Assembly: GCA_017631435.1 (NCBI GenBank)
Contig: JAGBTG010000013.1
Coordinates: forward strand, 1-46,521
Length of the DNA: 46,521 bases
Direction of reading: 5' to 3'
DNA from: Bacteroidales bacterium
GTDB taxonomy: Bacteria; Bacteroidota; Bacteroidia; Bacteroidales; UBA932
The notes beneath the pieces were generated by a model that saw only the letters and a program-made list of their open reading frames with translations, ran no database searches and was not told the DNA's origin. The position numbers and the translations under genes are program-made. Below, piece after piece: positions 9,391 to 17,836 of this stretch (within the stretch, counting starts at the first letter, position 1; the number at the start of each line of letters is the position of its first letter).

Positions 9391-9398
9391 TATTTTTG
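9391..9398 (+). promoter_or_regulatory. -7 promoter element of pdxJ
   Basis: TATTTTTG fits TAnnTTTG, 32 bp before the pdxJ ATG at 9431. The -33 element is not clear. The spacer is shared with the divergent nadK gene. Confidence 0.5.
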
Positions 9399-9430
9399 TA
9401 CTTACAACACATAAAAACAGATTGGAAATC

Positions 9431-10150
9431 ATGACAGTATTAAGCGTAAACATAAATAAGATTGCTACAATCAGGAACTCCAGAGGCGGAAACATGCCTG
9501 ATGTCCTTAAAGCGGCAGTAAAATGCGAAGAGTTTGGTGCCCAAGGCATTACCGTTCATCCCAGACCAGATGAGAGACATATCAGATATCAGGATGCAAG
9601 GGAGATTAAACCCCTTCTGAAAACCGAGTTCAACATTGAGGGAAACCCCATTCAGTCTTTTGTAGACCTTGTCCTTGAGGTAAAACCGGCCCAGGTAACC
9701 CTTGTTCCCGACGCTCCCGATGCAATCACCTCCAATGCAGGATGGAATACCATTGATCCCGACAACAAAAAGTTCCTTACAGAGATCACAAAAGTGTTCC
9801 ACAGCAACGGCATAAGGGTATCCATATTTATTGATCCCGTAGAGGAAATGATAAAGAATGCAGTGGATACAGGATGTGACAGGGTGGAGCTCTACACAGA
9901 GGCTTATGCTGCCAATTATTTAAAGAACAGAGAGATGGCCATTGAACCTTATGTTAAGGCTGCTGAGACTGCAGTTGCCTGCGGTCTTGGTCTGAATGCA
10001 GGTCACGACCTTAATCTCGACAACCTCAAATACTTCAACCATAACATTCCGGGACTCCTTGAGGTATCTATAGGACACGCCCTCATCAGCGATGCTCTTT
10101 ATATGGGACTTGAGAATACCATCAAAGCTTATAGGGAGCAATTGCTATAA
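9431..10150 (+). CDS. pdxJ: Pyridoxine 5'-phosphate synthase
   Basis: PdxJ condenses 1-deoxyxylulose 5-phosphate with 3-amino-2-oxopropyl phosphate to pyridoxine 5'-phosphate in the DXP-dependent vitamin B6 pathway. The chosen start at 9431 ([20 protein letters not shown]) matches the family's usual N-terminus; the open frame extends 15 codons further upstream but overlaps the promoter. The 239-residue TIM barrel shows the [13 protein letters not shown] motif near residue 44, the VTLVPD strand, VELYTEAYA, and the GHDLNLDNL and [13 protein letters not shown] motifs near the C-terminus. It is divergent from nadK, so two cofactor genes share a control region. PLP from this route would serve the GadB decarboxylase encoded 15 kb away. 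Confidence 0.95.
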   Translation: MTVLSVNINKIATIRNSRGGNMPDVLKAAVKCEEFGAQGITVHPRPDERHIRYQDAREIKPLLKTEFNIEGNPIQSFVDLVLEVKPAQVTLVPDAPDAITSNAGWNTIDPDNKKFLTEITKVFHSNGIRVSIFIDPVEEMIKNAVDTGCDRVELYTEAYAANYLKNREMAIEPYVKAAETAVACGLGLNAGHDLNLDNLKYFNHNIPGLLEVSIGHALISDALYMGLENTIKAYREQLL

Positions 10151-10171
10151 TGGCAAATTTCACTATATTTG
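10142..10171 (+). promoter_or_regulatory. Promoter of the OmpH-like lipoprotein gene
   Basis: TTG at 10142-10144 and TATATTTG at 10164-10171 are separated by 19 bp, a good Bacteroidota -33/-7 pair. It overlaps the last codons of pdxJ, so the downstream gene can be transcribed independently. Confidence 0.65.
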
Positions 10172-10205
10172 CGGTTTGGAAAATTAAATAACAACTATTC
10201 ATAAA

Positions 10206-10787
10206 ATGAAACAACTGAAACTTATTTTGACAGTTGCTGTTGCAGCAATCATCTGTTCTTGCGCTGCAAACGGCAATACCAACGGAGCACAGCAGGCAAA
10301 TGCTGCAAGTGAGACACCTGCAGCGCAGGGAAGCATTGTTTACATTCAATTGGATTCTCTAGTAAACCAGTATGACATGTATAACGACCTCAAATCAGAG
10401 CTTGAGAGCAAAGTTCAGGCTGTACAGGAGGACCTTACAAAGAAAGGAAGGTCATTTGAGAGCGCAGTTAAAGATTTCCAGGCTAAGATTGACAAAGGTC
10501 TTCTTACAAGAAGCCAGGCTGAGGAGCAGCAGCAGAAACTTGTTGAAAGAGAGCAGAACCTTCAGGGTTTGAGCCAGCAGAAACAGATGGAACTTGCTGA
10601 GGAGGAGGCTGTAATGATGAGAAGAGTTATGGATGCAATCCAGACCTACATCACCAAATACAACCAGGATAAAGGTTATGCACTTATCCTTTCAGTTCCT
10701 GTACTTGCAGGTGACCCTTCTTTGAATATTACCCAGGATATCCTTGCAGGATTGAACGAGGAGTACATCAAATCAAAAAACAAGTAA
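10206..10787 (+). CDS. OmpH/Skp-family protein with lipoprotein signal
   Basis: A third Skp-like protein in the window. The 193-residue product begins with a hydrophobic signal ending in IICSC (Cys19), a lipobox-like site, so it is probably lipid-anchored rather than freely soluble. After a low-complexity linker rich in Ala, Asn and Gln comes VYIQLDSLVNQYDMYNDLK, the Skp head start. A long coiled coil rich in Gln and Glu (about residues 65-140) and the YALILSVPV head strand follow. It has its own promoter. Unlike the other two copies it is not in the bam operon. Skp-type chaperoning near a membrane surface is inferred; client and membrane are unknown. Confidence 0.82.
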   Translation: MKQLKLILTVAVAAIICSCAANGNTNGAQQANAASETPAAQGSIVYIQLDSLVNQYDMYNDLKSELESKVQAVQEDLTKKGRSFESAVKDFQAKIDKGLLTRSQAEEQQQKLVEREQNLQGLSQQKQMELAEEEAVMMRRVMDAIQTYITKYNQDKGYALILSVPVLAGDPSLNITQDILAGLNEEYIKSKNK

Positions 10788-10808
10788 TATCCAAAGGACC
10801 ATAGATGA

Positions 10809-10849
10809 ATGCCGTACCGGTTGAGTCTTAGGCTCTGCTGATACGGCAT
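10809..10849 (+). terminator. Stem-loop after the OmpH-like gene
   Basis: ATGCCGTA (10809-10816) pairs with TACGGCAT (10842-10849), with an inner GAG/CTC pairing in the 25-nt loop. ATTTTAATT follows. It could be an intrinsic terminator or a leader structure of purC, which starts 46 bp later. Confidence 0.5.
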
Positions 10850-10894
10850 ATTTTAATTTCTGAAGAGAAGGTTGAAACAAAAAAAATATAAGAT

Positions 10895-11845
10895 ATGAAT
10901 TCCATTACAAGAACACAATTTGATTTTCCAAAACAGACAGCCGTTTACAAAGGTAAAGTTAGGGACGTATATACAATTGACAACAATTACATGGTAATGG
11001 TTGCAACAGACAGAATCTCAGCTTTTGATGTGGTCCTTCCAAAAGGTATTCCATTCAAGGGACAGGTTCTTAACCAGATTGCTGCCAAATTTCTCGACAG
11101 CACATCTGATATTGTAAAGAACTGGAAAATAGCATCACCTGATCCAATGGTAACAGTAGGCTACAAATGCGAGTCACTTCCAATTGAGATGATTGTAAGA
11201 GGTTACCTTACCGGAAGCTCATGGAGAGCATACAAAGCTGGTGCAAGAGAGATTTGCGGAGTTGCCATTCCAGACGGCATGAAGGAGCACCAGAAATTTG
11301 AGAAACCTATAATCACCCCTACTACCAAAGCTGAGATTGGCGGCCATGACCAGGACATATCAAGAGAGGAGATTATTGCACAGGGACTTGTAAGTGAGGA
11401 GATCTACAACCAGCTAGAGAAGATTACCCTTGCCCTATACGAGAGGGGCTGCGAGATTGCTGCAGAGAGAGGCCTTATCCTTGTAGACACCAAATATGAG
11501 TTTGGTTTGAGAGATGGTGAGATTTACCTTATTGACGAGATCCATACTCCCGACAGCAGCCGTTATTTCTACCTTGAGGGATATCAGGAGAGATTTGACA
11601 AGGGAGAGCAGCAGAAACAGCTTTCAAAGGAGTTTGTAAGGGAGTGGCTTATGGCAAACAACTTCAGCGGTCAGGAGGGTCAGACTGTCCCTGAGATGAC
11701 AGATGAGATTGTTACAAGCATCTCTGACAGATACATTGAGCTTTATGAGAACATTACCGGCTCAAAATTTGAGAAGGCACCATACGGTGACGATACCTAT
11801 GAGAGAATAGAGGCTAACGTAAAGAACCTTCTTGCACGTCTATAA
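10895..11845 (+). CDS. purC: SAICAR synthase (purine biosynthesis)
   Basis: Ligates aspartate to CAIR using ATP, step eight of de novo IMP synthesis, in the cytoplasm. The 316-residue protein carries YKGKVRDVY near residue 19, the [13 protein letters not shown] block near 46, the [16 protein letters not shown]-like segment (here [16 protein letters not shown]), and the [14 protein letters not shown] motif near 222. The length matches the longer class of PurC common in Bacteroidota and plants rather than the roughly 240-residue enterobacterial form. The ATG at 10895 follows an A-rich stretch with no strong Shine-Dalgarno, usual for this phylum. The next gene begins 17 bp after its stop. Confidence 0.96.
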   Translation: MNSITRTQFDFPKQTAVYKGKVRDVYTIDNNYMVMVATDRISAFDVVLPKGIPFKGQVLNQIAAKFLDSTSDIVKNWKIASPDPMVTVGYKCESLPIEMIVRGYLTGSSWRAYKAGAREICGVAIPDGMKEHQKFEKPIITPTTKAEIGGHDQDISREEIIAQGLVSEEIYNQLEKITLALYERGCEIAAERGLILVDTKYEFGLRDGEIYLIDEIHTPDSSRYFYLEGYQERFDKGEQQKQLSKEFVREWLMANNFSGQEGQTVPEMTDEIVTSISDRYIELYENITGSKFEKAPYGDDTYERIEANVKNLLARL

Positions 11846-11862
11846 TTTATAACTGATTCAAT

Positions 11863-13509
11863 ATGCGTACACTGTTAATTGCAATATCCTTATTGGCTTC
11901 AACTGCAGCATTCAGCCAGAATGCTCCACAGATTGCCGTTTCACAGGAGAAAGTGAAAGTAAACGGCAATGTAATGTTTGTGCACAGGGTTAAGGCCGGA
12001 GAAACACTATATTCATTGGCAAAGGCCTATAGCGTTACCGTAGATGACATTGTACGCCAGAATGAGTCTCTAAAGAACGGGTTGAAAGAGGGGACTACAA
12101 TCTATATCCCCTCTGCCACACCCGCTTATACCGCAGAACAACCTGCCACTCCAACACAAAATGCCGTAACCGCCAACCAGGAATCCGGCAAAATTGATGG
12201 TTGGGAGCTATCCAAGGAGAATATCAAGAAATACTCCAGAAAAAAGCATAAGGCAAAATGGTATGAACATGTTGGTGACCTTGCCCTGAAATACAATGTG
12301 CCTGAAGAGGCAATAATGACATTCAACAATCTTCAGACAAAAAAACTGAAGAAGAAGCAGATTGTATATATTCCCAATACGCTGTTCCTGGAACTTTTGG
12401 AGAAGGGGAGCCAACCTGAAGAGATACAGGTACCTCAAGAAGGACCGGCAACGGTAGAAGAGGTAAGGCAGGAAGAGATTCCGCAGGCTCAGGAAAAGCC
12501 TATCATCTTTGGCAACAGGTCTCTTGCATACATTCTCCCGTTGAATTTGACCGACACACTTGGTGCAAATCCAAATTATATGGATTTCTACGCAGGTGCC
12601 CTTATGGCTGCCGATTCTCTGAAGAGAATGGGGGAAGAGGTTTCCATTACCCTAATTGACCAGAAAAGTTTCAATGCCTCACAACTGCCTGTCGGGACAA
12701 TAATAGGTCCTGTAAGGAGTTCTGACATGGAGAAGTTCCTTCCCATTGCCGGCAAGGATAACATTGTGGTATCCCCTATGGACATGAACACCGCAGGACT
12801 GGTTTCAGGCAACAGCAACTTTGTGCAGGTAGCCCCTTCAATGGATGATCAGACAGCCAACCTGATGGATTTGCTTGCAACAAAGACATCATTGGGCAAC
12901 AGCGTAATGATAATTTATGAGCGCAGCGGTGCAGACCTTGCCCTTGTAGATAAGGTAAAGGATCTTGCCAACGAAAGGGGAATGATATTCAACACATTGT
13001 CATATGATATCCTTGAAGGAAGGGAAATGTTGGAAAAGATAAAGGATGCCCTTGAACCTGGATTGGACAATCTTGTACTGATACCGTCCAACAATGAAGC
13101 TTTTGTAAATGATGTGGTAAGGAACCTCAATCTGCTGTACACAAATCCTCTTGAAGAGAACAGGAGATCTGTAATCCTGTTTGGAACTCCAAGATGGAGG
13201 AATTTTGAGAGCATTGAGGCTGACTATTTCCACAAGATGAACCTTCATCTGAGCATACCTTATCATGTGGACTACAGCCGTAAGGAGGTTAAAGAGTTCC
13301 TTCTGAAATACCGTGCTCTGTTCAATGGAGAGCCTACCCCTTATGCATTCCAGGGATATGACATTACAATGATGTCTATGGGACACGGGGAGACCACCCT
13401 ACAGTCTACATACAGATTCAAAAAAGACAATGCCGGTGACGGCATGAGAAATACCGGAACCACCAACATTGTCTACAATAAAGATTATACTATCTCTGTA
13501 ATTGAGTAA
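11863..13509 (+). CDS. Secreted protein: two LysM modules plus periplasmic-binding-like domain
   Basis: The 548-residue product has a signal peptide (cleavage after about ASTAAFS). A clear LysM module follows at about residues 38-85 (VKAGETLYSLAKAYSVTVDDI), then a weaker LysM-like repeat at about 135-173 (YNVPEEAIMTFNNLQ, ending IVYIP). The C-terminal 370 residues resemble the type I periplasmic-binding (leucine-binding protein) fold: DFYAGALMAADSLKRMGEEVSI, GPVRSSDMEKFLPIAGKDNIVVSP, a nucleotide-independent sensor-like alternation of strands and helices, and YAFQGYDITMMS near the end. LysM implies peptidoglycan attachment. The binding domain's ligand is unknown; no transporter partner lies nearby. 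Probably co-transcribed with purC. Domain assignment of the C-terminal part is from recalled family patterns. Confidence 0.8.
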   Translation: MRTLLIAISLLASTAAFSQNAPQIAVSQEKVKVNGNVMFVHRVKAGETLYSLAKAYSVTVDDIVRQNESLKNGLKEGTTIYIPSATPAYTAEQPATPTQNAVTANQESGKIDGWELSKENIKKYSRKKHKAKWYEHVGDLALKYNVPEEAIMTFNNLQTKKLKKKQIVYIPNTLFLELLEKGSQPEEIQVPQEGPATVEEVRQEEIPQAQEKPIIFGNRSLAYILPLNLTDTLGANPNYMDFYAGALMAADSLKRMGEEVSITLIDQKSFNASQLPVGTIIGPVRSSDMEKFLPIAGKDNIVVSPMDMNTAGLVSGNSNFVQVAPSMDDQTANLMDLLATKTSLGNSVMIIYERSGADLALVDKVKDLANERGMIFNTLSYDILEGREMLEKIKDALEPGLDNLVLIPSNNEAFVNDVVRNLNLLYTNPLEENRRSVILFGTPRWRNFESIEADYFHKMNLHLSIPYHVDYSRKEVKEFLLKYRALFNGEPTPYAFQGYDITMMSMGHGETTLQSTYRFKKDNAGDGMRNTGTTNIVYNKDYTISVIE

Positions 13510-13518
13510 CAATTACAG
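13496..13518. repeat. Perfect inverted repeat covering both stop codons of a convergent pair
   Basis: CTGTAATTG (13496-13504) and CAATTACAG (13510-13518) flank AGTAA. The 23-bp element contains the stop codons of the LysM protein gene (plus) and of the aminopeptidase gene (minus), which are separated by only 3 bp. Confidence 0.7.
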
Positions 13519-15297
13519 GGTCTTTGACTTCAACCATAGCGCCTCTTCTTCTGTAAGGAGAGGTGCTATTGTTTTATATACACCTGCATTATACTCCTTT
13601 ATCCATTGCTGCTCTTGCGCATCAAGCAAATCCCACTCCACACAGGTTGTATCTATAGGAACATTTGTAAGTGTACGGAAAGAATAGAACTCGTTCATCT
13701 TGTTGAACTGCCACTGCTGAACCATTATCACATTTTCCGTTCTGATACCATATTCCCCCTCAACATATACGGCAGGTTCATTTGACATTACCATACCGGG
13801 AACCAGAGTTACCGGATTCTCCTCCATTCTTATGCTCTGGGGGCCTTCGTGTACACAAAGGTAATGCCCTATTCCATGACCTGTTCCATGGAAGTACATT
13901 GCAGCATCATTGAACAGCGGTCCTCGGGCAAGGATATCAAGTTGTGCTCCCCTGGTATTTTTGGGGAAACGGGCCATTGAAAGGCGTACCATTCCCTTCA
14001 GCACCAAAGTGTAATGCCTGCGCTGCTGCTCCTTAAGCTCTCCTATTGGAATGGTTCTGGTGGTGTCTGTTGTACCAAACAGATATTGTGCTCCTGTGTC
14101 CATAAGAAGGAAGTTCCCTGTTCCTATAACCTGGCTGTTCTCCTTTGTTGCACTGTAGTGCGGCAGAGCTCCGGCCTGTCCGAATGCCACTATAGGTTCA
14201 AAGCTCTCGCCCCTGTAGTTTTCATTTTCACCTCTGAACTGTGCAAATTTTTCCCCTATCTCCCACTCTGTGAGCTGGACACCAGTGGCCAAAGAATCAT
14301 CAATGAACTTCAAAACCTTACACCATGCCACACCATCTGCAAGAAAAGCCTTACAAAATCCCTCCTGCTCCCAATTGTTCTTTATTGATTTATAATAGTT
14401 TACAGCTCCACCAAGGACAGGGTCATCCATAAATCTTGCACCGGGCACATTAAGAGCCATGAAATCCCTTACAGTAATCTTCCCCTTTGACACTACCCTC
14501 ACAGTTTCTGCCGGAAGTTCTGTAAGCAGTTTGCTGAATGCACTGTACGGATGGAGTTCCACATTGTCATTAAGCAGTTTCCCGGCTACTTCTTCACTAA
14601 TTGAATCCAAATCTGCAAACAGATGGATTGCAGAATTGGTAATGATGGCATACGACTGCGCCAACGGGTTGTATTCTATGTCTGTCCCCCTTATATTGCA
14701 CAGCCAGGCCACTTCATCACACATTGTAACAATATATGCAAAGCGGCAGTTCTCAAGCCCAAGGGCCTGCACAATCCTCCCATGCTTTGATTTTGCATGC
14801 TCACCAGTGTATTTTGTATCGAGCCAAATTACAGGATTGAACTTTAAGGCCGGCCTATCCTGCCACAAGTCATCAAATATGTCATCTATGAGCTGCACTT
14901 TGCACGGAGCCAGTTCTTGGCACAACTGCTCATATTCGCTGTATGAGAATAGAGAGTGGTCAATGGCCACAAGCTCTCCCTCAGGATACTGGCTTAAAAT
15001 CCATTGTGCAATTGTTGGAGTTCCCTCCATCTTCATCCTCATCAGTTTTATTTCACTTCCCTGCAGTTGCGATGCCGCCTGAACAAAATACCTGGAATCG
15101 GTCCACAAGGCGGCCCCCTTGAGGGTTACCACAAGGGTACCGGCAGACCCGTTGAATCCGCTGAGCCACTCCCTTACCTTATAGTGATCCTGTGTATATT
15201 CTCCAAAATGAGGGTCATTCGTCGGGATTATAATTGCCGAAACATTCATTGCGGAGAGTTTCTCCCTCAATGCCTTTAATGCTGCTGTCCTGTACAT
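13513..15297 (-). CDS. Xaa-Pro aminopeptidase P-type metallopeptidase (M24)
   Basis: Removes N-terminal residues preceding proline. I start it at the ATG at 15297 (MYRTAALKALREKLS), giving 594 residues. The frame is open to 15378, but that extension runs through the nagB terminator and the -7 promoter element. Two creatinase-like N-terminal domains (about residues 1-300) precede the M24 pita-bread domain. Metal-site segments are visible in order: LLMDTGAQYLFGTTDTTRT (two Asp ligands), YFHGTGHGIGHYLCVHEGPQ (His), VMSNEPAVYVEGEYGIRTENVI (Glu ligands). This long three-domain form is the eukaryote-like aminopeptidase P found in many Bacteroidota, rather than the 440-residue E. coli PepP. No signal peptide, so cytoplasmic. 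Its 3' coding end contains a terminator for the convergent gene. Confidence 0.93.
   Translation of the reverse strand: MYRTAALKALREKLSAMNVSAIIIPTNDPHFGEYTQDHYKVREWLSGFNGSAGTLVVTLKGAALWTDSRYFVQAASQLQGSEIKLMRMKMEGTPTIAQWILSQYPEGELVAIDHSLFSYSEYEQLCQELAPCKVQLIDDIFDDLWQDRPALKFNPVIWLDTKYTGEHAKSKHGRIVQALGLENCRFAYIVTMCDEVAWLCNIRGTDIEYNPLAQSYAIITNSAIHLFADLDSISEEVAGKLLNDNVELHPYSAFSKLLTELPAETVRVVSKGKITVRDFMALNVPGARFMDDPVLGGAVNYYKSIKNNWEQEGFCKAFLADGVAWCKVLKFIDDSLATGVQLTEWEIGEKFAQFRGENENYRGESFEPIVAFGQAGALPHYSATKENSQVIGTGNFLLMDTGAQYLFGTTDTTRTIPIGELKEQQRRHYTLVLKGMVRLSMARFPKNTRGAQLDILARGPLFNDAAMYFHGTGHGIGHYLCVHEGPQSIRMEENPVTLVPGMVMSNEPAVYVEGEYGIRTENVIMVQQWQFNKMNEFYSFRTLTNVPIDTTCVEWDLLDAQEQQWIKEYNAGVYKTIAPLLTEEEALWLKSKTL
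13537..13568 (+). terminator. Plus-strand intrinsic terminator embedded in the aminopeptidase coding end
   Basis: TAGCGCCTCT (13537-13546) pairs with AGAGGTGCTA (13559-13568), ten pairs with one G.T wobble and a 12-nt loop, then TTGTTTTA. It lies 28 bp after the stop of the LysM protein gene and wholly within the last codons of the opposing aminopeptidase gene. Confidence 0.7.
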
Positions 15298-15319
15298 CTT
15301 ACTAAATTTTCCGTTTATG

Positions 15320-15327
15320 CAAAGATA
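15320..15327 (-). promoter_or_regulatory. -7 promoter element of the aminopeptidase gene
   Basis: Minus strand reads TATCTTTG, an exact consensus match, 22 bp before the ATG at 15297. It abuts the T-run of the nagB terminator, so one transcript ends where the next begins. A possible -33 TTG sits at 15343-15345, closer than usual. Confidence 0.6.
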
Positions 15328-15355
15328 AAAAAAAGGATGGCTCAATGAGCCACCC
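15327..15355 (-). terminator. Intrinsic terminator after nagB
   Basis: On the minus strand GGGTGGCTC and GAGCCATCC form a nine-pair stem (one G.T) with an ATT loop, followed by eight T. It lies 24 bp after the nagB stop and closes the trxB-to-nagB gene run. Confidence 0.85.
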
Positions 15356-15379
15356 TCCGTTATTGCCATATAATGCAAA

Positions 15380-16189
15380 TTACATCATTGAATCTGCATT
15401 AAGGTTGTCCTTCTCAATATCCTTGAAGTATTTTACAGTACCAACTTTCAACTCATCGGTAGCAGCATCATCACATACGATGATTCCTTTTGGATGCATC
15501 TGAAGAACGCTGATTGTCCACATGTGGTTTACACAACCCTCAACTGCATGGTACAAAGCTCTTGCTTTAGCGTGGCCGTTTGCAAGGATAAGAACCTCTT
15601 TTGCATCCATGATAGTACCAACGCCTACTGTAAGGGCAGTCTTAGGCACCAAGTTGATATCATTGTCAAAGAATCTTGAGTTTGCAATGATAGTGTCGGT
15701 TGTAAGGGTCTTGATTCTTGTTCTTGAAGTAAGTGATGAACCTGGCTCATTGAAAGCAATGTGGCCGTCTGGTCCGATACCACCCATGAAAAGGTCAATT
15801 CCACCATATGATTTGATCTTCTCCTCATATCTTACGCACTCTGCCTCAGGATCCTCTGCGTTTCCGTTAAGGATGTTTACATTCTCCTTCTGGATATCAA
15901 TGTGCTTGAAGAAGTTGTTCCACATAAATGAGTGGTAGCTCTCAGGATGATCCTCAGGAAGACCAATGTACTCATCCATATTGAAGGTTACAACATTCTT
16001 GAATGAAATTTTACCCTCATTGTAGAATTTCACAAGCTCTCTGTAAGTTCCAAGAGGAGTTGAACCTGTAGGAAGACCCAAAACAAAAGGACGCTCTGCA
16101 GTTGGAGCAAAATCATTGATTTTCTTTACAATGTAAGCCGCAGCCCAGTGCGAAATCTGTGAGTAGGACTCTTGAATAATTAATCTCAT
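15380..16189 (-). CDS. nagB: Glucosamine-6-phosphate deaminase
   Basis: Converts glucosamine 6-phosphate to fructose 6-phosphate and ammonia, feeding amino sugars into glycolysis. The 269-residue protein has the usual length and shows [15 protein letters not shown] near residue 40, [19 protein letters not shown] near 69 (catalytic Asp), and [22 protein letters not shown] near 137 (catalytic His and the phosphate-binding region). It begins 27 bp after recN and no promoter of its own is obvious, so it may be the last gene of the trxB-bamD-rpoZ-coaBC-recN run. No nagA neighbour is present. A strong terminator follows. Confidence 0.96.
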   Translation of the reverse strand: MRLIIQESYSQISHWAAAYIVKKINDFAPTAERPFVLGLPTGSTPLGTYRELVKFYNEGKISFKNVVTFNMDEYIGLPEDHPESYHSFMWNNFFKHIDIQKENVNILNGNAEDPEAECVRYEEKIKSYGGIDLFMGGIGPDGHIAFNEPGSSLTSRTRIKTLTTDTIIANSRFFDNDINLVPKTALTVGVGTIMDAKEVLILANGHAKARALYHAVEGCVNHMWTISVLQMHPKGIIVCDDAATDELKVGTVKYFKDIEKDNLNADSMM

Positions 16190-16216
16190 AACTAAGTTTT
16201 TTGTATATTTAATAAT

Positions 16217-17836
16217 TTATATCGTTTCTTTCAACAGCACCCTGGCATTCTCAAGGGCCGCCTCTGTAAGCGACGCTCCACTGAGCATCCTTGCAACCTC
16301 ATTCACCCTCTCCTCAGGTGAAAGTACCCTTATACGGGTAGTTGCATTGTTCTGCGCATCAAATTCCTTGTACACCAGCAGGTGGGTACCTTTCTTTGAT
16401 GCTATCTGCGGAAGGTGGGTAATTGCAAATATCTGCATCCTCTCACCCATCTTACCTATAAGGGCTCCCATCTTGTCTGCAATGCTTCCCGAAACCCCTG
16501 TATCAATCTCATCAAAAATCATTGTAGGCATACCGGTAAACCTGGCCATCAAAGACTTCAGGCACAACATTATTCTCGACAGCTCTCCTCCCGATGCCGC
16601 CTTCTGCAGCGGATTGAGTTTCTTCTCTCCATTAGCCGAAAACATGAAAGCAATCAAATCTGTTCCCTTTGCAGTATATTTTCCTGTATCCGACAACTCT
16701 ACCTTGAGCACTGCATACGGCATCTGAAGATCCCTTATGCTTGCCTGAAGTTCTGTTGCAAGCTCACCTGTCTTCTCTTTCCTTTTGGCACTGAGCAACT
16801 GTGCCAATTCCTCCCTCTGGGCAGAGAGCACCTTTATCTGCTGCTCCATACCCTCTGCTTTGGCAACATCCTCATCTGCACCGGCCATGTCATCCTGCAG
16901 CCCTTTCTGTACCTCAAGCAGATCCTCCAGGGTAGAGACTCCATGCTTTCTCATAAGTGAATAGAGCAATGAAAGCCTCTCCTCAACCTGCTCCAGACGC
17001 TGTGGCGACACCACAATCCTCTCTGCAAGCATCTCCAGCTCATCTTCTATATCCTTGCACTCTATCCTGCAGCTTTCCAGTCTGTTGCAAAGCTCCTCCA
17101 ATTCGGGCACAAAGTTAGAACACTTTTGCAATAAATGCACTGCATCCTTCAAATTTTGCACAATTGTCCCCCCAACCGGCTGCATGCAGTTAACTGCACC
17201 ACTTATGCTTTCCCTTATCTGCTCTGAGTTTGCAAGCTGTTTCTGCTCACTTTCCAACTCCTCAAGTTCTCCCTCCCTGAGCTTTGCCTCCATGAGCTTT
17301 TCAAGTTGGAATGACCTGTACTCCATCTCCCCTTCCCGCTTGGCAATCTGTATCCTGAGCTCTTTAAGCTGATTTTCCAGTTGAAGCAATTCATTATGCA
17401 CACGGGAATAATCCTCAAGCTGGGAACCTGTACCCGCATAATAATCCAACACCTTCATCTGATAACTCTCATCTGTGAGCAGCAGATGCTGGTGTTGAGC
17501 ATGTATATCCACAATAGCGGATGAAATTTCTGTGAGTGCGGCAAGTGAAGCCGGCTCATCATTTATAAAGTTCCTTGTCCTTCCGGCAGGTGAAATTACC
17601 CTCCTGAGGACAAGCAATTCTCCATCAACTTCAAACTCACCCTCCACTACGCAATTTCTAGAACTGTCCTTAAGCGCCGAAACATCTGCTTTAGCACCTA
17701 AAAGGAGAGAAAGTGCTCCCAACATGATTGACTTTCCCGCACCGGTTTCACCTGTAATGATAACAAGCCCGGAAGGAAATTCAATGTCCAGATTTTCAAT
17801 CAGTGCGTAGTTCTGTATGGTAAGTCTTGTAAGCAT
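16217..17836 (-). CDS. recN: DNA repair protein RecN
   Basis: RecN is an SMC-like ATPase acting in recombinational double-strand-break repair. The 539-residue protein starts MLTRLTIQNYALIENLDIEF, with Walker A GETGAGKSIML near residue 30. A long central coiled coil covers about 150-370. The C-terminal ATPase half has AASGGELSRIMLCLKSL (signature) near 415 and MIFDEIDTGVSGSIADKMG (Walker B) near 440, followed by ITHLPQIASK. Its ATG overlaps the coaBC stop by one base (TAATG), implying translational coupling. The order bamD-rpoZ-coaBC-recN is a recurring Bacteroidota arrangement. Confidence 0.96.
   Translation of the reverse strand: MLTRLTIQNYALIENLDIEFPSGLVIITGETGAGKSIMLGALSLLLGAKADVSALKDSSRNCVVEGEFEVDGELLVLRRVISPAGRTRNFINDEPASLAALTEISSAIVDIHAQHQHLLLTDESYQMKVLDYYAGTGSQLEDYSRVHNELLQLENQLKELRIQIAKREGEMEYRSFQLEKLMEAKLREGELEELESEQKQLANSEQIRESISGAVNCMQPVGGTIVQNLKDAVHLLQKCSNFVPELEELCNRLESCRIECKDIEDELEMLAERIVVSPQRLEQVEERLSLLYSLMRKHGVSTLEDLLEVQKGLQDDMAGADEDVAKAEGMEQQIKVLSAQREELAQLLSAKRKEKTGELATELQASIRDLQMPYAVLKVELSDTGKYTAKGTDLIAFMFSANGEKKLNPLQKAASGGELSRIMLCLKSLMARFTGMPTMIFDEIDTGVSGSIADKMGALIGKMGERMQIFAITHLPQIASKKGTHLLVYKEFDAQNNATTRIRVLSPEERVNEVARMLSGASLTEAALENARVLLKETI

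Noticed and set aside
15298-15378. Longer aminopeptidase start at 15378
   Set aside because: The extension would be translated from the nagB terminator and the -7 box.
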